64,000 nt of DNA from Dysgonomonas sp. BGC7 (GTDB lineage Bacteria > Bacteroidota > Bacteroidia > Bacteroidales > Dysgonomonadaceae). Numbering within the stretch: position 1 is the stretch's first letter; the number at the start of each line of letters is the position of its first letter. The position numbers and the translations under genes were made by a program. The notes below the pieces were generated by a model that worked only from the letters and a program-made list of their open reading frames with translations, had not been told where the DNA came from and made no database searches. This document shows, in pieces, positions 1 through 8,664 of this stretch. The stretch covers positions 1 through 64,000 of the forward strand of contig NZ_CVRP01000019.1 in NCBI RefSeq assembly GCF_001261735.1. The letters are read 5' to 3'.

Positions 1-11
1 CAAAGCGGGTG

Positions 12-19
12 CAAAGATA
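12..19 (-). promoter_or_regulatory. -7 promoter box for a leftward gene beyond the left edge
   Basis: On the minus strand this reads TATCTTTG, a perfect match to the Bacteroidetes TAnnTTTG box. It points left out of the window, so the gene it would serve is not visible. The remaining bases up to the nth stop codon are AT-rich and hold no credible gene. Confidence 0.45.
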
Positions 20-190
20 AACACAATTATTCACCAATTCCAAATATTATCCAAACTATTTTTAATCTTTTTTCCAACCATCCAAACAATATACTATAAA
101 TGAACAACTTTCAAAACAAAAAAAATTTAATACAGACTGATGAAGTCAGGCGAGGAACGTTAATTCCAACTTCAATTAATTATAAAATAA

Positions 191-829
191 TTAATGATGG
201 TTTAAAAAATATTTGCAGTATGCAACTAAACCACACTCTTCACACTTCGGTTTTCGAGCTTGACAAATATACCTACCATGCAAGATCAACCAATGATGAG
301 CTCGCGAAAGATATTTCTGAGGTATATATTTTACAAGCTCTTTCTCTGTTTGTTCCGGATTTTTCGAATTATCTGTCAATCCGATTCTATTAGCTACACG
401 AAATACATGCGTATCAACAGGCATAGCAGGCTTACCGAAAGCCACAATAAGCATCACATTTGCCGTTTTGCGACCAACACCAGGTATAGACTCCAACTCC
501 TCCAATGTATCCGGAATTTGCCCCTTAAAATCGCTCATAACCTTCTTAGCCATACCAATAAGGTTCTTTGCTTTGTTATTTGGATATGAAATGCTTTTTA
601 TATACTCATATACTTCATCCTGAGATGAAGCTGCCATAACCTCCGGTACAGGAAAAGCTTTAAACAAAGCAGGTGTTACCATATTTACTCGTTTATCTGT
701 ACACTGAGCAGAAAGGATTACTGCTATAAGGAGGTGAAAAGGGTTGTCGTAATGCAACTCTGTCTCTGCTTGAGGCATTTGAAGTTCAAACCACTCTATT
801 ACTTTTTTGTATCGTTCTTTTTTTGTCAT
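191..829 (-). CDS. nth: Endonuclease III (DNA glycosylase/AP lyase)
   Basis: This is a base-excision repair enzyme that removes oxidised pyrimidines and nicks abasic sites. At 212 residues it is the usual length of the family. The helix-hairpin-helix motif GVGRKTAN carries the catalytic lysine (Lys121), and PVDTHVFR holds the catalytic aspartate (Asp139). Four cysteines spaced C-x6-C-x2-C-x5-C at 189, 196, 199 and 205 form the C-terminal 4Fe-4S loop. It starts at an ATG. It lies downstream of the foldase gene but a strong hairpin separates the two, so it may be transcribed by read-through or from a promoter I could not identify. Confidence 0.96.
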   Translation of the reverse strand: MTKKERYKKVIEWFELQMPQAETELHYDNPFHLLIAVILSAQCTDKRVNMVTPALFKAFPVPEVMAASSQDEVYEYIKSISYPNNKAKNLIGMAKKVMSDFKGQIPDTLEELESIPGVGRKTANVMLIVAFGKPAMPVDTHVFRVANRIGLTDNSKNPEQTEKELVKYIPQKYLSRAHHWLILHGRYICQARKPKCEECGLVAYCKYFLNHH

Positions 830-847
830 AAAGGATGCTTAAAAAAC

Positions 848-879
848 AAGTCCCTTACAGAGTGTGCTGTAAGGGACTT
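848..879 (-). terminator. Intrinsic terminator after the foldase gene
   Basis: A perfect 13-bp stem (848-860 with 867-879) has a six-base loop. Read leftward it is followed by a short gap and a run of six T. It sits just past the stop of the 900-3011 gene and before nth. Confidence 0.75.
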
Positions 880-899
880 TAAATATAGTAAAAAAATAA

Positions 900-3011
900 T
901 TACCAAAATTTCACTCTGTTATCTTCTACATTCATTTTTTGTCTTAAAACACTTAAGGCCTGAGACATTGTTTGATAGAAGTTGTTTTGTTTTATACCCT
1001 CTTTTGTTTGCTGTGAATTAAATTCTTTCGAATCCGTTTCTTTAGCAGCAAGGCTTAATACATAAACCCCCATCTTCCCCTTCTGCGGAGACTCTAGTTT
1101 ATTAATTTGTCCGGTTTTAGAAAATACATTCATTATCGGTTCATATCCAATACCTGATATTGTATTAGTTTGGAAGGTAACAAATTTAACAGTATCTACC
1201 TTTCCTGAAACTGCTTCGGCGCATGCTTCTAATGAATTCAGATTTTTAGATTTAAGATCTGCAATTATCTTTTCAGCTTTTTTATCATTAATCAACTCTG
1301 CCTTCAAAGCCGAAGACACTTCAGACATTGGCATATAATCACCTTTAATCTCAGACTTGATAATAGCAATGATACGCTTATCAGAAGCCTCAAACTTATG
1401 GATAGTTCCCACTTTATTATTAAATGCCCAATGAATAACCTGACGTGTCCCAGTTGCTTGTCCCAAAGCCATTTCTGATGGTGATAATATCGCATTAGAT
1501 ACTACACTATAACCTTTAGCTTGTGCAGCATTATCGAAAGTCTCAGTATTACTGTTTTCTGAAACAAACTGATTTAATTCATTATCTAATAAATTCTGAG
1601 TTTTATCACTTACTATTACAGGCATTTGGATAACTGCCAATTTCACTTTCGACACAGGTTTTGTTTTTTCCTGAATACGAATCAATTGAGTGATGCCTCC
1701 TATATTTAGTTTCAATACGTCTCCTACTGATGCAGCAAAACATTCTTTTCCGATACCAGCACTAGATAACATCATTTCTGTCATCCACCCTAGTTCACCT
1801 CCATTAGAGCCAGGCATAACTTCATTAGCCACTGTTGCAAAATCTTTACCTCCTTTGACAACAGATAGCAAACTATCTGCTAAATGAGTGGAAGAAGCTA
1901 AATCAAGTCCTTGAGGCATAGGGATAATCTGTAATTTTACAGAATCTGCTGCAACTGTTTTGTCAACAAGTTTATACATTATATATGCTTGTCCGTTACG
2001 GGCAGGGCCGTATACTTCGCCTATAGAAGCAGACTGAGCAAAGCTTCTTGTATCAGCAGGAAGAGTAGATGCTGATGCAAATGCATCAACATATGGCACT
2101 GCAGAATATTCACTAACCAGCGTCGCAGGATTTTCTGCTGTTACAAGTTTTTCATGAACTGCATTCATTTCATTTTCTACTACAGCAAAATCTTCATCGC
2201 TAGGTACAACTTCTTTTATAAAATATGATACTTTACGAAGCTCTGTTTCTAGCTTATAGTTACTTTTACGTAAATCGTATAAAGCTTTAATTTCCTTATT
2301 ATCTACTTGTACTGTAGAATCGGAAATAGAAGAATATCTCTGAACTACATATGCTATATCTGCTATATTTTTAGAGTCTTCGTATACAGCTTTAGCCTCA
2401 GTATTACTTGCCAAAAGAGAACCGGCAACAAGAGATGAATACTTTTCTTCTAAACGCTGATATTTCATCATATTTTGAATAAAAGACCAAACCTCTCTAT
2501 TTGCTACAATCTGAGCGGCTTGTTGTTCCGGTAATGTTTTCGGATCAAGATTTATATTAGATAAAAACTGATTCAAGCCATCTCTGTCTATCTGACCAGT
2601 TTGAGGGTTTCCGAAAATCTGAAACAATACAGGGCTCAGATTCTGAGTCTGGCCATATACCATATCTTCAAGTTCTTGTTTTGTAACCGTTAAGCCTAAT
2701 TTATCACACTCTTCATCGAGCATTATTTCTTTTACCATTTGCTGATAAACTAACTCTCGAATTTGAGAAGAAGCAAACTCATCTAAAGAATTCTGTCCAG
2801 ACATTGACTTCTGGAAGCTTTCCCATTCGGTTATTCTTTTTGCATATTCACCTGTTGTAACAACTGTCCCGTTCACAACAAAGGCTTTATCTCTCATTTT
2901 ATTAACAAATGTCGTCACTTCGCCCCAAGGGATTACGAAAGCCAACAGTCCTACAGCAATTATACCTACCAACAGACTGGATTTGCTTCTGATTTTCTGT
3001 AATGCAGCCAT
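900..3011 (-). CDS. Membrane-anchored peptidyl-prolyl isomerase (PpiD/SurA type)
   Basis: This is a periplasmic folding factor of 703 residues, anchored by one N-terminal transmembrane helix (about residues 12-30). A SurA/PpiD-like chaperone region follows (about 35-250). A parvulin-type rotamase domain lies at about 355-450, recognisable by GGELGW at 404-409. A long C-terminal region probably contains a second, degenerate parvulin-like repeat. Such proteins help outer-membrane proteins fold after Sec export. It is the last gene of a leftward set with lptC and an outer-membrane barrel, fitting an envelope-biogenesis role. The start is an ATG. I avoid the symbol ppiD because orthology with the E. 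coli protein is not certain. Confidence 0.9.
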   Translation of the reverse strand: MAALQKIRSKSSLLVGIIAVGLLAFVIPWGEVTTFVNKMRDKAFVVNGTVVTTGEYAKRITEWESFQKSMSGQNSLDEFASSQIRELVYQQMVKEIMLDEECDKLGLTVTKQELEDMVYGQTQNLSPVLFQIFGNPQTGQIDRDGLNQFLSNINLDPKTLPEQQAAQIVANREVWSFIQNMMKYQRLEEKYSSLVAGSLLASNTEAKAVYEDSKNIADIAYVVQRYSSISDSTVQVDNKEIKALYDLRKSNYKLETELRKVSYFIKEVVPSDEDFAVVENEMNAVHEKLVTAENPATLVSEYSAVPYVDAFASASTLPADTRSFAQSASIGEVYGPARNGQAYIMYKLVDKTVAADSVKLQIIPMPQGLDLASSTHLADSLLSVVKGGKDFATVANEVMPGSNGGELGWMTEMMLSSAGIGKECFAASVGDVLKLNIGGITQLIRIQEKTKPVSKVKLAVIQMPVIVSDKTQNLLDNELNQFVSENSNTETFDNAAQAKGYSVVSNAILSPSEMALGQATGTRQVIHWAFNNKVGTIHKFEASDKRIIAIIKSEIKGDYMPMSEVSSALKAELINDKKAEKIIADLKSKNLNSLEACAEAVSGKVDTVKFVTFQTNTISGIGYEPIMNVFSKTGQINKLESPQKGKMGVYVLSLAAKETDSKEFNSQQTKEGIKQNNFYQTMSQALSVLRQKMNVEDNRVKFW

Positions 3012-3116
3012 CTAAAAAATTATTAATACTTTATATTTTGTTTTCTAATTTACTTAAAACATATTCAGGGCACGAAGATAATAAATAGAGATTAAATTTC
3101 GTTCATAATTGAACAA

Positions 3117-3749
3117 CTATTCTTTTTTTTCTTTTCCGGCCTCTTCTCCCTCTTTATTTTCATTTACATATATAACTGTTTTCCCTGCAGGAGTATCTCC
3201 TACATCCTTAAATTCGTATTCCGTCATCTGCTGATTAGCTTCAAACCCACCTTTGCCTCGAAGCATACCTTTTTCAGGACGATTGATCTCTACAAACTTA
3301 TCCGAATAGATCTTCTCTTTCTGCTGATCCCAATATAGCTCATCGCTTGAAAAGGTTTCATTCAATATATTACGAACAAACACATTCCCTTTTAATCTCC
3401 ACAGTTTACGTCTTGAGAAATTCCACGCAGTATCAGCTTTCACTGTCACCACAACATGGAATGAGGTATCAAATTGCTCTAAATAAACTTTATCGGGAAA
3501 ATAAGAATATGGATCTTTTGCCTGATCAAAGATCTCCCATGTTTTAGTTATTACTTTATACCTGATCATTCCTGAATCGGAAATCAGCATAGTTACACTA
3601 TCTGTATTAATTGTAGGGACTGTTTCCGGATCGAACTTAAGATTAACAGAAGATTTTGTTTCTTGACCACAAGAAGCAAATATAAATGGTATGGAAAACA
3701 TTAGCAATACCATTCCGAATAAACATATTTTCCGTTGTACCGATTTCAT
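3117..3749 (-). CDS. lptC: LPS export periplasmic protein LptC (lipoprotein form)
   Basis: The 210-residue protein begins with a signal sequence ending in a lipobox (FASC, Cys27), as usual for Bacteroidetes LptC. The rest is beta-rich, with the DSGxxRYK...W start and alternating hydrophobic pattern of the LptC jellyroll, including a segment around WNFSRRKLWRLKG that resembles LptA/LptC repeats. LptC carries lipopolysaccharide from the inner-membrane LptBFG extractor to the LptA bridge. The last 15 or so residues are very rich in Glu and Lys. The foldase gene follows after about 105 bp, and a hairpin separates lptC from the barrel gene upstream. Confidence 0.82.
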   Translation of the reverse strand: MKSVQRKICLFGMVLLMFSIPFIFASCGQETKSSVNLKFDPETVPTINTDSVTMLISDSGMIRYKVITKTWEIFDQAKDPYSYFPDKVYLEQFDTSFHVVVTVKADTAWNFSRRKLWRLKGNVFVRNILNETFSSDELYWDQQKEKIYSDKFVEINRPEKGMLRGKGGFEANQQMTEYEFKDVGDTPAGKTVIYVNENKEGEEAGKEKKE

Positions 3750-3799
3750 TATTTACTAGATCTCCGACATTTATCTCCAATCTTATCTAAAAAACTAAG

Positions 3800-3820
3800 C
3801 CTCAATTTCAGAAATTGAGG
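3800..3820 (-). terminator. Hairpin terminator after the outer-membrane barrel gene
   Basis: An inverted repeat (3800-3809 with 3811-3820; effective loop about five bases) lies 25 bp past the stop of the 3845-5128 gene. Read leftward it is followed by a T-rich stretch. The right side is also T-rich, so it could work both ways. Confidence 0.6.
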
Positions 3821-3844
3821 TTGTTTGTTTTATTTAGTTTTTGT

Positions 3845-5128
3845 TTATTCTGCTTTGCGTCGGAAGAACCAGAACTCATTGATATTAACATTTAAAGATA
3901 TACCAAAATATTCCTCATTAACCATATTACTCAATTTCGGTTTAAGTTTCTTATACTCGAAATTAAGATTTATATATGAAACTCTTTGTCCTAAATTATC
4001 CTTAATAGGCAGACCAAATCCCAATGTGGCACCATATTCTTTATAACCATCAATATTATTTCCGGCTTTAACATTCATATATGAATTGCTATAATTAAGC
4101 CCTCCTCTGAATTTTATTTTCTTAAAGAAACTTCTGTCATAAGGATCGATCATATACTCGGCTCCTATATTATATTTCCACCTATCATTAAAACGATTTG
4201 AATTATCTAAACCATCATTCATGTATGCAGGAAATTTCACATCAGACCATCTCTGATATGTAGCATCTGCACCCCAGACTAATTTATTACCATGAGCCAT
4301 TGTAAAACCTAACCCGTATGTATCAGGAATACCAGCATCTATACTATTGTGTCTGGTAGTATCACCCAACACAGTCGATGCTATATCATAATGCATATTT
4401 ACGTAGTCAGCTTTAGAGTTAATCTTAGGAGAATATACTGCACCTATTGTAAGCTTCTTTGTTTTAGACAATGGCAATTCATATTGTATCCCTAAATCGA
4501 ATTGGGCAGCCTTAATGGATAGTTCTGTAACATCTACAGATGAATATGCAGGACTCACTAATGTTAGATTTTTATTATACTCGAGTGTACCAAATAGATA
4601 AGAAACATTAGCTCCAACGGATAATCCTTTCAACGGTGTAGAATATCCTATACCAGCATATACCTGACTAAGCCCGCCTGTTCCTGAGAAAGACTGACTA
4701 TTAGGCACCGGTCCACTGGTATCACTTGTGCCAAATTTATAACCTAAAGACGAAAAAGGAAGAACTCCAAAACTGAACCCCAATCCCTTCTTTAAAGGCA
4801 CTAACATTGTAATATAATCAAGTCCTCCTGTTGTTTTATTCTCCGAACCGCTTGCGTCACTCATTTTGCCAAATGTAGCAGAAACACCTATATCGAATAG
4901 AAAAGTAAGAGAGTCTACCCTGGAATATGAAGCAGGATTTAAAGGATTAGCACTTTGGCTATTCCTTAACCCGTAGCCTATTCCCCCCATCGATTTTGAC
5001 GGGCCTACAGCTTTGTCTCTCAATACACCGTAACCATATCTACTATAAGGTGAATCTGTTTGTGCACTCAATGAGCCTATTACAGAAGCCAATAAGGCTA
5101 TAAAAAGAAGTTTCTTGATCTTTAACAT
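3845..5128 (-). CDS. Outer-membrane beta-barrel protein (FadL-like fold)
   Basis: A 427-residue exported protein with a signal peptide ending at SLSAQ. It is dominated by amphipathic beta strands with Gly and aromatic residues and ends in charged residues after strand FEYKKLKPKL...FGISLNVNINEFWFF. The early segment (SPYSRYGYGVL, MGGIGYGLR, NPASYSRVDSLTF) is typical of a Bacteroidetes family usually annotated as hypothetical membrane protein or OmpP1/FadL-like. Its place upstream of lptC and the periplasmic foldase suggests a conserved envelope gene cluster. Substrate unknown. Confidence 0.72.
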   Translation of the reverse strand: MLKIKKLLFIALLASVIGSLSAQTDSPYSRYGYGVLRDKAVGPSKSMGGIGYGLRNSQSANPLNPASYSRVDSLTFLFDIGVSATFGKMSDASGSENKTTGGLDYITMLVPLKKGLGFSFGVLPFSSLGYKFGTSDTSGPVPNSQSFSGTGGLSQVYAGIGYSTPLKGLSVGANVSYLFGTLEYNKNLTLVSPAYSSVDVTELSIKAAQFDLGIQYELPLSKTKKLTIGAVYSPKINSKADYVNMHYDIASTVLGDTTRHNSIDAGIPDTYGLGFTMAHGNKLVWGADATYQRWSDVKFPAYMNDGLDNSNRFNDRWKYNIGAEYMIDPYDRSFFKKIKFRGGLNYSNSYMNVKAGNNIDGYKEYGATLGFGLPIKDNLGQRVSYINLNFEYKKLKPKLSNMVNEEYFGISLNVNINEFWFFRRKAE

Positions 5129-5545
5129 TATAATTTTATATACGGTTTAAATCCTTTTCCAGACATCAACATATTCTTATTTGCACAATCCTTGTACTCT
5201 TAAGTATTTATTGGCGTCTCACCTAACTATAAACAAAAAAAACAAAGAATTATTATTTATAAAATAAAAAACTTACACATCCTTCATTCTTAGCTGAATC
5301 CAACAATTATTATTATTATTTGTCCAGAATATTCTTAGCCAACAGTTTATGCTTTATCAAAACAGCATTGTATTATCACATATATTAATATTTTACCTGC
5401 GACAACCATATAAACTGTATAAATCTGTGCAAAGTAAATTAAAAAAACTCAGTAAACCGACTATTTGCGTAAAATGTCATATTTTTTTTCTCCTCAAAAG
5501 ATTAATTTACCTTATTTTCATATCTTTGTGTTCGCTTTTAATTTA
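5129..5545. other. Divergent intergenic region, AT-rich
   Basis: About 417 bp between the barrel gene (leftward) and the exosortase gene (rightward). I see AT-rich sequence, no open frame with coding character, and one clear -7 box for the exosortase. Confidence 0.6.
5521..5528 (+). promoter_or_regulatory. -7 promoter box of the exosortase gene
   Basis: TATCTTTG matches TAnnTTTG exactly and ends 17 bp before the ATG at 5546. It rules out the longer frame that opens at 5465, because that ATG would lie upstream of the transcript. No TTTG box stands at the usual distance upstream. Confidence 0.6.
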
Positions 5546-6244
5546 ATGAATACAATAATAGAAAAAAGCAAAAAGACCTTTGGGGAGCAATTAAAACCAT
5601 TCAGAAACATTGTATGGTTTTTATGTCTGTTTCTCATATTCGAATTTCTTTGGAAACTATGTGTACACCAAGGCGAAGATGAAAGAGTACTCTTGATATT
5701 GGGCAAGGACCTTACCTCTTATACCGAAGGCATTAATCATTGGACTGCAGAAACTGTTTACTGGGTTTTACACAATCTATTGGGATATAAAGATTTCCAT
5801 TTAATCAACGGAATAACTCTCTATTTCGAAGGTTCTATCCAAATAGATATTATATGGGGCTGCACAGGACTGAAACAGCTATTCATGTTTTCGTTCATAA
5901 TGCTATTCTACTTTGGACCCAGAAAAAAGAAATTGTGGTACATTCCTCTATCTTTGATAATATTGGTGATAATAAATATAGTAAGACTTGCTATTATATT
6001 TATCATAATTAAGAACCCCTACCCCGATTGGTTTATCCCCCTTAATGAATGGTACAACAATCGCATTTGGGAAAACACAAAAGAATGTTACCTTGTTTTT
6101 TACAAAGACTGGTTCAACATATTCCATCGCGATGTATTTAAGTGGATATACTACGATGGAGTTATCTTTTTATTGTGGTTGATATGGGAAGAGAAGATAA
6201 GAAAAGCTGACAGTAAAAAAAGATCTGTAAAAGAATCTGATTAG
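5546..6244 (+). CDS. Exosortase/archaeosortase-family transpeptidase
   Basis: A 232-residue polytopic membrane protein. Exosortases recognise C-terminal sorting signals (PEP-CTERM-like tails) on exported proteins, cleave them and probably attach the protein to the envelope. The three family residues are visible: Cys106 in WGCTGLKQ, Arg147 in NIVRL and His194 in FHRDVFKW. Hydrophobic helices flank them (about 22-40, 112-124, 130-157, 203-214). The start at 5546 is chosen from the -7 box. The gene stands alone and overlaps the convergent glycosyltransferase by 4 bp. I see no protein in the window with an evident sorting tail, so the target must lie elsewhere. The subfamily (XrtF, XrtX or other) cannot be settled here. 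Confidence 0.82.
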   Translation: MNTIIEKSKKTFGEQLKPFRNIVWFLCLFLIFEFLWKLCVHQGEDERVLLILGKDLTSYTEGINHWTAETVYWVLHNLLGYKDFHLINGITLYFEGSIQIDIIWGCTGLKQLFMFSFIMLFYFGPRKKKLWYIPLSLIILVIINIVRLAIIFIIIKNPYPDWFIPLNEWYNNRIWENTKECYLVFYKDWFNIFHRDVFKWIYYDGVIFLLWLIWEEKIRKADSKKRSVKESD

Positions 6245-7452
6245 TGCCACCCTCTTCTATGCCTTGTTCTGAAGTTCATATTATAGATAGGTTGTAATAT
6301 ATCTAATAGAAGCAAGGAAAAATAAAATTTCCCTGAACAGAAATATTTTGCAGATTTGTTCAATAAGATTAGCTGTACAATAAGCCTGAATAAAAACAGA
6401 AAAGCAAATATCCCCAGCAAAGCCCAATTTTGTAATATTACACTATAACCCATAGATATAACAGCAACAATATAAAATATATAACGCGTAGAACTCTCTA
6501 TACTAAAAAAGAAAGGCGCTTTACTTTTATAAAATGATTTAGCTAATGAATATGACTTTTTAATCTGTTTCCAAACAGAAAAACGCTCTATATGTGTCTC
6601 CACAAAACTATCCTGTGATATTGCAACGACAGTATTGTCTCCATCTATTATTCGGTTTATAAACACATCTTCTGCATTCTCAGCTCCCAAACATGAAGCA
6701 AACCCCTTTCTTTCAAAGAAGAGATTCTTGCGAAACAGAATATTGCGGTATGTGCCTGTATAGCCTTTCTTCTTGATTGCACTTGATAGATATTGCAAAC
6801 TGAATAATAGATTATCGAAACGAGCTACTCTATTATAAAACTTATAATTATTCTTATAAAATGAATACCCAAGCACAACATCTTTATCCTCTGCCAAACT
6901 TCCGACCATAGTCGAGATCCATTTATCGGAAACCGGTTTGGAATATGGTTCTATAAATAAAAGAATATCTCCTTTTGCGGCCTTTATACCGATAGTAAAT
7001 GCAAGCTTCCTTCGTCCAAACTGAGTATCTATCGAATAACCGGGAACATAGGTATGATATAGATGAGAGTATTGAGTATTGAGTGATATCAACAATTCAT
7101 CACTCTCGTCGGTTGAACCATTATTTACAACTATAACCTCATAATCCGGATAATCCTGTTCAAGGATCAATGGGAGGTTTTCTTTCAACTCATCCACTTC
7201 ATTTTCCGAAGCTATAATAACCGACACCTTTGGCTTCGATGTATTTGACACATTCCCTGCCCGAACTTCTTTTTTTGCAAAAGAATACGGCTTCTTATAA
7301 TATATAAAATAAAACCACATTTGTATTACAAATGACAGCAGAACTACCGATAGGCCTACTATTTCTATATCATTAAATACAAAATAAGATAATATTTGCT
7401 CAAGCATTTCGGAATTATAGATTTTGAGAGTCTGTAAAAAACTAAGAGCCAT
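6241..7452 (-). CDS. Membrane-anchored family 2 glycosyltransferase
   Basis: A 403-residue protein with an N-terminal membrane helix (about 31-51), a GT-A domain (about 75-270) and two or three C-terminal helices. The nucleotide-binding start is clear (KVSVIIASENE, VVNNGSTDESD). Where the DxD motif is expected the protein has FIEPYSKP, so only a glutamate remains; an acidic pair (Glu261-Asp262) lies in the acceptor region. It would add sugars to a lipid or polymer at the inner membrane; substrate unknown. It follows lysA by 40 bp and is probably co-transcribed with lysC-lysA. Met16 is an alternative start. Confidence 0.82.
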   Translation of the reverse strand: MALSFLQTLKIYNSEMLEQILSYFVFNDIEIVGLSVVLLSFVIQMWFYFIYYKKPYSFAKKEVRAGNVSNTSKPKVSVIIASENEVDELKENLPLILEQDYPDYEVIVVNNGSTDESDELLISLNTQYSHLYHTYVPGYSIDTQFGRRKLAFTIGIKAAKGDILLFIEPYSKPVSDKWISTMVGSLAEDKDVVLGYSFYKNNYKFYNRVARFDNLLFSLQYLSSAIKKKGYTGTYRNILFRKNLFFERKGFASCLGAENAEDVFINRIIDGDNTVVAISQDSFVETHIERFSVWKQIKKSYSLAKSFYKSKAPFFFSIESSTRYIFYIVAVISMGYSVILQNWALLGIFAFLFLFRLIVQLILLNKSAKYFCSGKFYFSLLLLDILQPIYNMNFRTRHRRGWH

Positions 7453-7492
7453 ATATTCACATGACCCTTAGCGTATATATAAGTTATTAATT

Positions 7493-8650
7493 TCAGATTT
7501 TATCAGAATAATAAGCTTTTGGCAACTCGCGGCAATTATACTGCGATGCCATTATTTCTCCGTATGCACCTGCTGAACGCAATATGAGGATATCGCCTCT
7601 TCTCGTTTCGTTCAAAGAATAGTCTTTCACAAAAACATCCGATGACTCACAAATAGGCCCTACTACATCATATTTTGCTAAAGGAAGATCGGAAGATATA
7701 TTTTCAACTTTATGATAAGCCTGATATAATGCGGGGCGTATCAGATCTGTCATACCTGCATCTAAGATAACAAAAGTCTTGGTTTCTCCACGCTTTACAT
7801 AAGTAGTGCGAGTAACCAATGTTCCTGATTGACAAACAATAGAGCGACCTAATTCGAAATGAACAATCTGTCCATCTCTTAGTTTTAGATTTTTGTGGAA
7901 CAATGCAAAATAATCTGCAAAATCAGGTATAGGGTTTTTATCAGGATCTTCATAGTCTATTCCAAGTCCACCACCCATATTAATATGTTCCAGCTTTATA
8001 TCTTGTGCTTCAAAAAAGTCTTGTAATTCATTTACTTTCTTACATAGAGGCTCAAACACACTAATATCTTCAATCTGAGACCCTATATGAAAATGGGCAC
8101 CCATTAGTTTTATATGCTTAAGTGATTTCAGTACTTCTACAACATTTTCCAGATGTTCCAGACCAAAGCCAAATTTATTCTCATTAAGCCCTGTAGTTAT
8201 ATATTCATGAGTATGAGCATCAACATTCGGATTGATACGTATAGCTACTTGTGCCAGTTTGCCTTTTTTTCCTGCAAGTTCATTTATTACTTCCAGCTCA
8301 GGTAATGATTCTACATTGAAACAAAAGATATTAAGATCAAGAGCCAAATTAATCTCCTTATCAGTCTTACCAACTCCTGCAAAAACAATCTTAGAGGCAG
8401 GAAATCCTGCATTTACTGCCGCTTTCACTTCATTGCCGCTTACACAATCTGCACCAAATCCTTCGGAAGCGATTAATTCCAGAATTCGCTTGTTAGCATT
8501 TGCTTTAATGGCATAGTGCTGTATAAAACCATATTTTTTTGTTTCTTCCTTTACTATTTTTAGAGTTTTTTTCAGCAACTCCATATCATAATAGTAAAAA
8601 GGAGTTTCTATACCTTTTAGTTTATCAACAGGAAAATTTCCTTTTGTCAT
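7493..8650 (-). CDS. lysA: Diaminopimelate decarboxylase
   Basis: This PLP enzyme makes L-lysine and CO2 from meso-diaminopimelate, the last step of lysine synthesis. The 385-residue protein has the group-IV decarboxylase layout: a PLP-binding barrel with Lys49 in YAIKANAN, HFHIGSQI, the Gly-rich phosphate loop NMGGGLGIDY, and the C-terminal GPICESSDVF with the active-site cysteine, followed by AGAYGEIMAS and YNCRELP. It begins 14 bp after the stop of lysC, so the two are one transcription unit. It is somewhat shorter than E. coli LysA, as is common in Bacteroidetes. Confidence 0.95.
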   Translation of the reverse strand: MTKGNFPVDKLKGIETPFYYYDMELLKKTLKIVKEETKKYGFIQHYAIKANANKRILELIASEGFGADCVSGNEVKAAVNAGFPASKIVFAGVGKTDKEINLALDLNIFCFNVESLPELEVINELAGKKGKLAQVAIRINPNVDAHTHEYITTGLNENKFGFGLEHLENVVEVLKSLKHIKLMGAHFHIGSQIEDISVFEPLCKKVNELQDFFEAQDIKLEHINMGGGLGIDYEDPDKNPIPDFADYFALFHKNLKLRDGQIVHFELGRSIVCQSGTLVTRTTYVKRGETKTFVILDAGMTDLIRPALYQAYHKVENISSDLPLAKYDVVGPICESSDVFVKDYSLNETRRGDILILRSAGAYGEIMASQYNCRELPKAYYSDKI

Positions 8651-8664
8651 TGGATATCTTTAAA

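Noticed and set aside
100-393. A 97-codon plus-strand frame at the left edge
   Set aside because: Its second half lies antisense to the well-supported endonuclease III gene and shows no protein family; the first half is AT-rich filler.
5465-5545. Longer N-terminus for the exosortase
   Set aside because: The -7 box at 5521-5528 lies inside this stretch, so the upstream ATG would not be in the message.
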